NCBI RefSeq assembly: GCF_001418205.1
Contig: NZ_LIQF01000002.1
Location: 1 to 64,000 of the forward strand
From: Marinomonas fungiae
GTDB taxonomy: Bacteria > Pseudomonadota > Gammaproteobacteria > Pseudomonadales > Marinomonadaceae
Length of the DNA: 64,000 nt
Direction: 5' to 3'
In this document: positions 61,886-64,000 of the stretch, piece after piece
How the letters are laid out: every line of letters starts with the position of its first letter
Position numbering within the stretch: the stretch's first letter is position 1
Translations under genes and position numbers: made by a program
The notes under the pieces: model-generated
Database searches by the model: none
Seen by the model: the letters and a program-made list of their open reading frames with translations, nothing else
What the model was told of the DNA's origin: nothing

Positions 61886-64000
61886 ATGGCGGCTTTTTTG
61901 AATACTATGTTAATGGCGTTGGCCAAAGAATACTCAATATCTGAAATCACAGTAAAAAATATCATCGATCTCTTTGAAGAAGGGGCAACGGTTCCCTTTG
62001 TTGCTCGTTATCGAAAAGAGGTAACTGGCGCTATGTTAGATGAGCAACTGCGTAGCTTTCATACACGTTGGCAGTATTTAGTAGAGTTAGAAAAACGTCG
62101 CGTTGCAATAATAGAGTTATTAAAAGAGCTCCCTGATATTCCGCAGTCGATTTTTGCTTCGATTAATCAGGCAAAAAGTAAGACTGAATTAGAAGACATT
62201 TATGCACCTTTTAAGAAAACTCGAAAAAGCAAAGCCGACCTTGCAACAGACCTAGGGCTGCTGCCATTTTCCATTGCGCTTTGGCAAGATGGGGAAGCTC
62301 AGAGTCAAAAGCACTTTCTGGCGTTAAAAACAGGCTTTAGTGAGCCTGTTAGCTATGATGCAGCATTGGCTGGAGCCGCTGATATAATTATTGAGCGTTT
62401 AGCGCAAAATATTATTACTTTGCAGCAAGCGAAATTATGTCTACAGCAGGAAGGTATTCTTGTTAGTCGAGTATTGCGTGGTAAAAAGGAAGCCGCGGAG
62501 AAATTCCAAGACTACTTTGACTACCAAGAACCGGTTAGAAAATGTCCACCCCATCGTTTATTGGCGTTGTTTAGGGGAAAAAAAGAAGGCTTATTAAAAC
62601 TCTCTATTGAGCTAGAAGGTGGTCTTCCCTATGCATTGCATAATGCAATATATGTCACCCCGTTAGGTTTCCCCGAAGTAAAAGAGCGCACGCCCAGCAG
62701 GGAGAAGTTGGTTTGGCTTGAAAAGGCTTGGCACGAAAAAATCTTAGCTAAATTAGAAACGGATTTGCTTAGTGAATTAAAAGACTTTGCAGAATTCTCG
62801 GCAATCGAAGTATTTCAAGCAAATTTAAAAGATCTATTAATGGCCGCTCCTGCCGGCGCAAAAAGAACATTAGCCCTAGATCCTGGCTTTCGTAATGGGG
62901 TGAAATGGGCTGCCGTAGATGAATACGGGCAATTATTGGATAACGGTGTAATTTATCCGCACCCGCCACAAAATAAGTCCATGGAAGCGGAGGCGATATT
63001 AGCTAAGACCATTCAGCGACTGAAAATTGATTGGCTGGTGATTGGCAATGGCACGGCTTCCCGTGAAACGGAGACCTTTGCTAAACAAATGATTAAACAG
63101 CATCAGCTGAATTGCCGCTGTGTGATCGTTTCGGAAGCGGGAGCCTCGGTTTATTCCGCCTCGCCTGTCGCGATTGAAGAGTTCCCTGACTTAGACGTCA
63201 CTATTCGTGGTGCAGTCTCCATCGCGCGACGTTTCCAAGACCCTTTGGCGGAGTTGGTTAAGATCGATCCACAAGCCATTGGTGTGGGGCAATACCAACA
63301 CGATGTCAAAACTAATCGCCTGAGCGATGCCTTAGCGGCAGTGGTGGAAGACTGTGTAAACGCAGTTGGGGTGGATTTAAACCTCGCTTCGGTTTCTTTG
63401 TTGACGTATGTCTCTGGGTTAACACAGCGCCTGGCCCAGAACATTGTTGCCCTTCGTGAAGAACTTGGGGGGTTCTCCAATCGTAAGCAACTGAAAAAAG
63501 TCAAAGGGATTGGCGATAAAGCATTTGAGCAATGTGCTGGCTTTTTACGCATCCGAGGTGGTGATGAGCCATTGGATGCGTCCGCAGTGCATCCTGAGTC
63601 CTATGGGCTGGTTAAAGAAATGGCACATTCAGTGAAGCAAAACATCTCACACCTGATTGGCAACCCTGCTGCTTTAGCCATGCTGAAATCGGCTGCTTTA
63701 GCCAACGCTGAGAATAACTTCACGATACAAGATATCCTGCAAGAGTTGGCGAAGCCTGGTCGCGATCCAAGGCCTGAGTTTAAATATGCCAGTTTCGACG
63801 AGGCCATCAGTAGTATTCAAGACCTGCAAGAAGGGATGACTTTGGAAGGCGTGGTCACCAACGTGGCGGCGTTTGGCGCCTTTGTTGATCTTGGTGTCCA
63901 TCAGGATGGCTTGATTCATATTTCGCAGTTAGCAGACCGCTTTGTTAAAGACCCACGGGATGAAGTGCGAGTAGGGGAAGTGGTCAAAGTGAAAGTCATG
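61886..64000 (+). CDS. tex: RNA-binding transcription accessory protein Tex (3' end beyond window)
   Basis: An open frame of 705 codons from ATG 61886 to the window edge; in-frame ATGs at 61907 and 61913 are alternatives. Domains in order: Tex N-terminal helical region (ITVKNIIDLFEEGATVPFVARYRKEVTGAMLDEQL), a YqgF/RNase H-like core near residue 328 (RTLALDPGFRNGVKWA), helix-hairpin-helix near 525-545 (FSNRKQLKKVKGIGDKAFEQCAGFLRI) and an S1 RNA-binding domain starting near 648 (GMTLEGVVTNVAAFGAFVDLGVHQDGLIHIS). About 60-70 residues should lie beyond the window. Tex binds nucleic acids and affects transcription and toxin gene expression in several pathogens. Confidence 0.93.
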   Translation, partial: MAAFLNTMLMALAKEYSISEITVKNIIDLFEEGATVPFVARYRKEVTGAMLDEQLRSFHTRWQYLVELEKRRVAIIELLKELPDIPQSIFASINQAKSKTELEDIYAPFKKTRKSKADLATDLGLLPFSIALWQDGEAQSQKHFLALKTGFSEPVSYDAALAGAADIIIERLAQNIITLQQAKLCLQQEGILVSRVLRGKKEAAEKFQDYFDYQEPVRKCPPHRLLALFRGKKEGLLKLSIELEGGLPYALHNAIYVTPLGFPEVKERTPSREKLVWLEKAWHEKILAKLETDLLSELKDFAEFSAIEVFQANLKDLLMAAPAGAKRTLALDPGFRNGVKWAAVDEYGQLLDNGVIYPHPPQNKSMEAEAILAKTIQRLKIDWLVIGNGTASRETETFAKQMIKQHQLNCRCVIVSEAGASVYSASPVAIEEFPDLDVTIRGAVSIARRFQDPLAELVKIDPQAIGVGQYQHDVKTNRLSDALAAVVEDCVNAVGVDLNLASVSLLTYVSGLTQRLAQNIVALREELGGFSNRKQLKKVKGIGDKAFEQCAGFLRIRGGDEPLDASAVHPESYGLVKEMAHSVKQNISHLIGNPAALAMLKSAALANAENNFTIQDILQELAKPGRDPRPEFKYASFDEAISSIQDLQEGMTLEGVVTNVAAFGAFVDLGVHQDGLIHISQLADRFVKDPRDEVRVGEVVKVKVM

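Noticed and set aside
1..64000. tRNA or rRNA genes
   Set aside because: I saw no cloverleaf with T-arm consensus nor any rRNA segment; the structured dtd-tatC elements lack tRNA features.

Overview
The window is a stretch of gammaproteobacterial chromosome. Gene content and order (ubiE-ubiB-hisE-tatABC, dsbA-cytochrome c4-engB, ntrBC-glnA-thiI, yibN-grxC-secB with gpmI-envC-ctpA-yibQ, dsbB-rsd, mutY...yggX) point to an Oceanospirillales or Pseudomonas-like marine bacterium. Marinomonas is my best guess, by inference only. There are no rRNA or tRNA genes and no CRISPR array.

Region 1 (1-8483) is accessory DNA. It starts with the right end of an IS66-family element (1-332). This has landed in integron cassettes, recognisable from two good attC sites (391-490 and 1082-1157) and a collapsed one (2583-2615). 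The cassettes carry a HEPN-like RNxxxH protein, a SEC-C plus TPR protein, a truncated ORF and a Phd/YefM-RelE/ParE toxin-antitoxin pair. Next comes a broken second copy of the 3' end of secB with its terminator (3584-3904). A 4.6-kb block follows: a zinc-ribbon membrane protein, an FAD monooxygenase, a DUF6653 protein, a TauE/SafE exporter and a divergent AraC regulator. The block ends at the intact secB, so it lies between direct repeats about 320 bp long.

Region 2 (8484-21387) is conserved core split by a metabolic insert. secB-grxC-yibN (minus) and gpmI-envC-ctpA-yibQ (plus) are neighbours in E. coli. Here they are separated by a lipoprotein gene and an L-lysine/pipecolate catabolic cluster: DUF1338 (hglS type), lysR, amaB, amaA, lysR. 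A perfect dyad with LysR-box geometry lies between lysR and amaB.

Region 3 (21388-36228) is dominated by nitrogen control. A branched-chain amino acid ABC operon (livJ-H-M-G-F type) has a near-consensus sigma-54 promoter. glnA has a sigma-54 promoter with upstream NtrC-like sites. ntrB-ntrC lie just beyond the glnA terminator with their own NtrC-like site. A 100-bp tandem repeat array (26744-27215) separates livF from tsaC. thiI and an Aer-like PAS chemoreceptor follow.

Region 4 (36229-64000) is housekeeping: typA, dtd, the compact ubiE-ubiB-hisE-tatABC operon (no ubiJ or hisI at their usual places), a diguanylate cyclase, dsbA, cytochrome c4, engB, gshA, sco, hisB-hisH-hisF (no hisA), asmA, mutY, chrA, yggX, a fliL-like gene, dsbB, rsd, a WD-repeat lipoprotein, a DUF423 gene, trmB, an H-NS-type gene and tex (cut by the window end). 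Two elaborate inverted-repeat structures fill the dtd-tatC gap.
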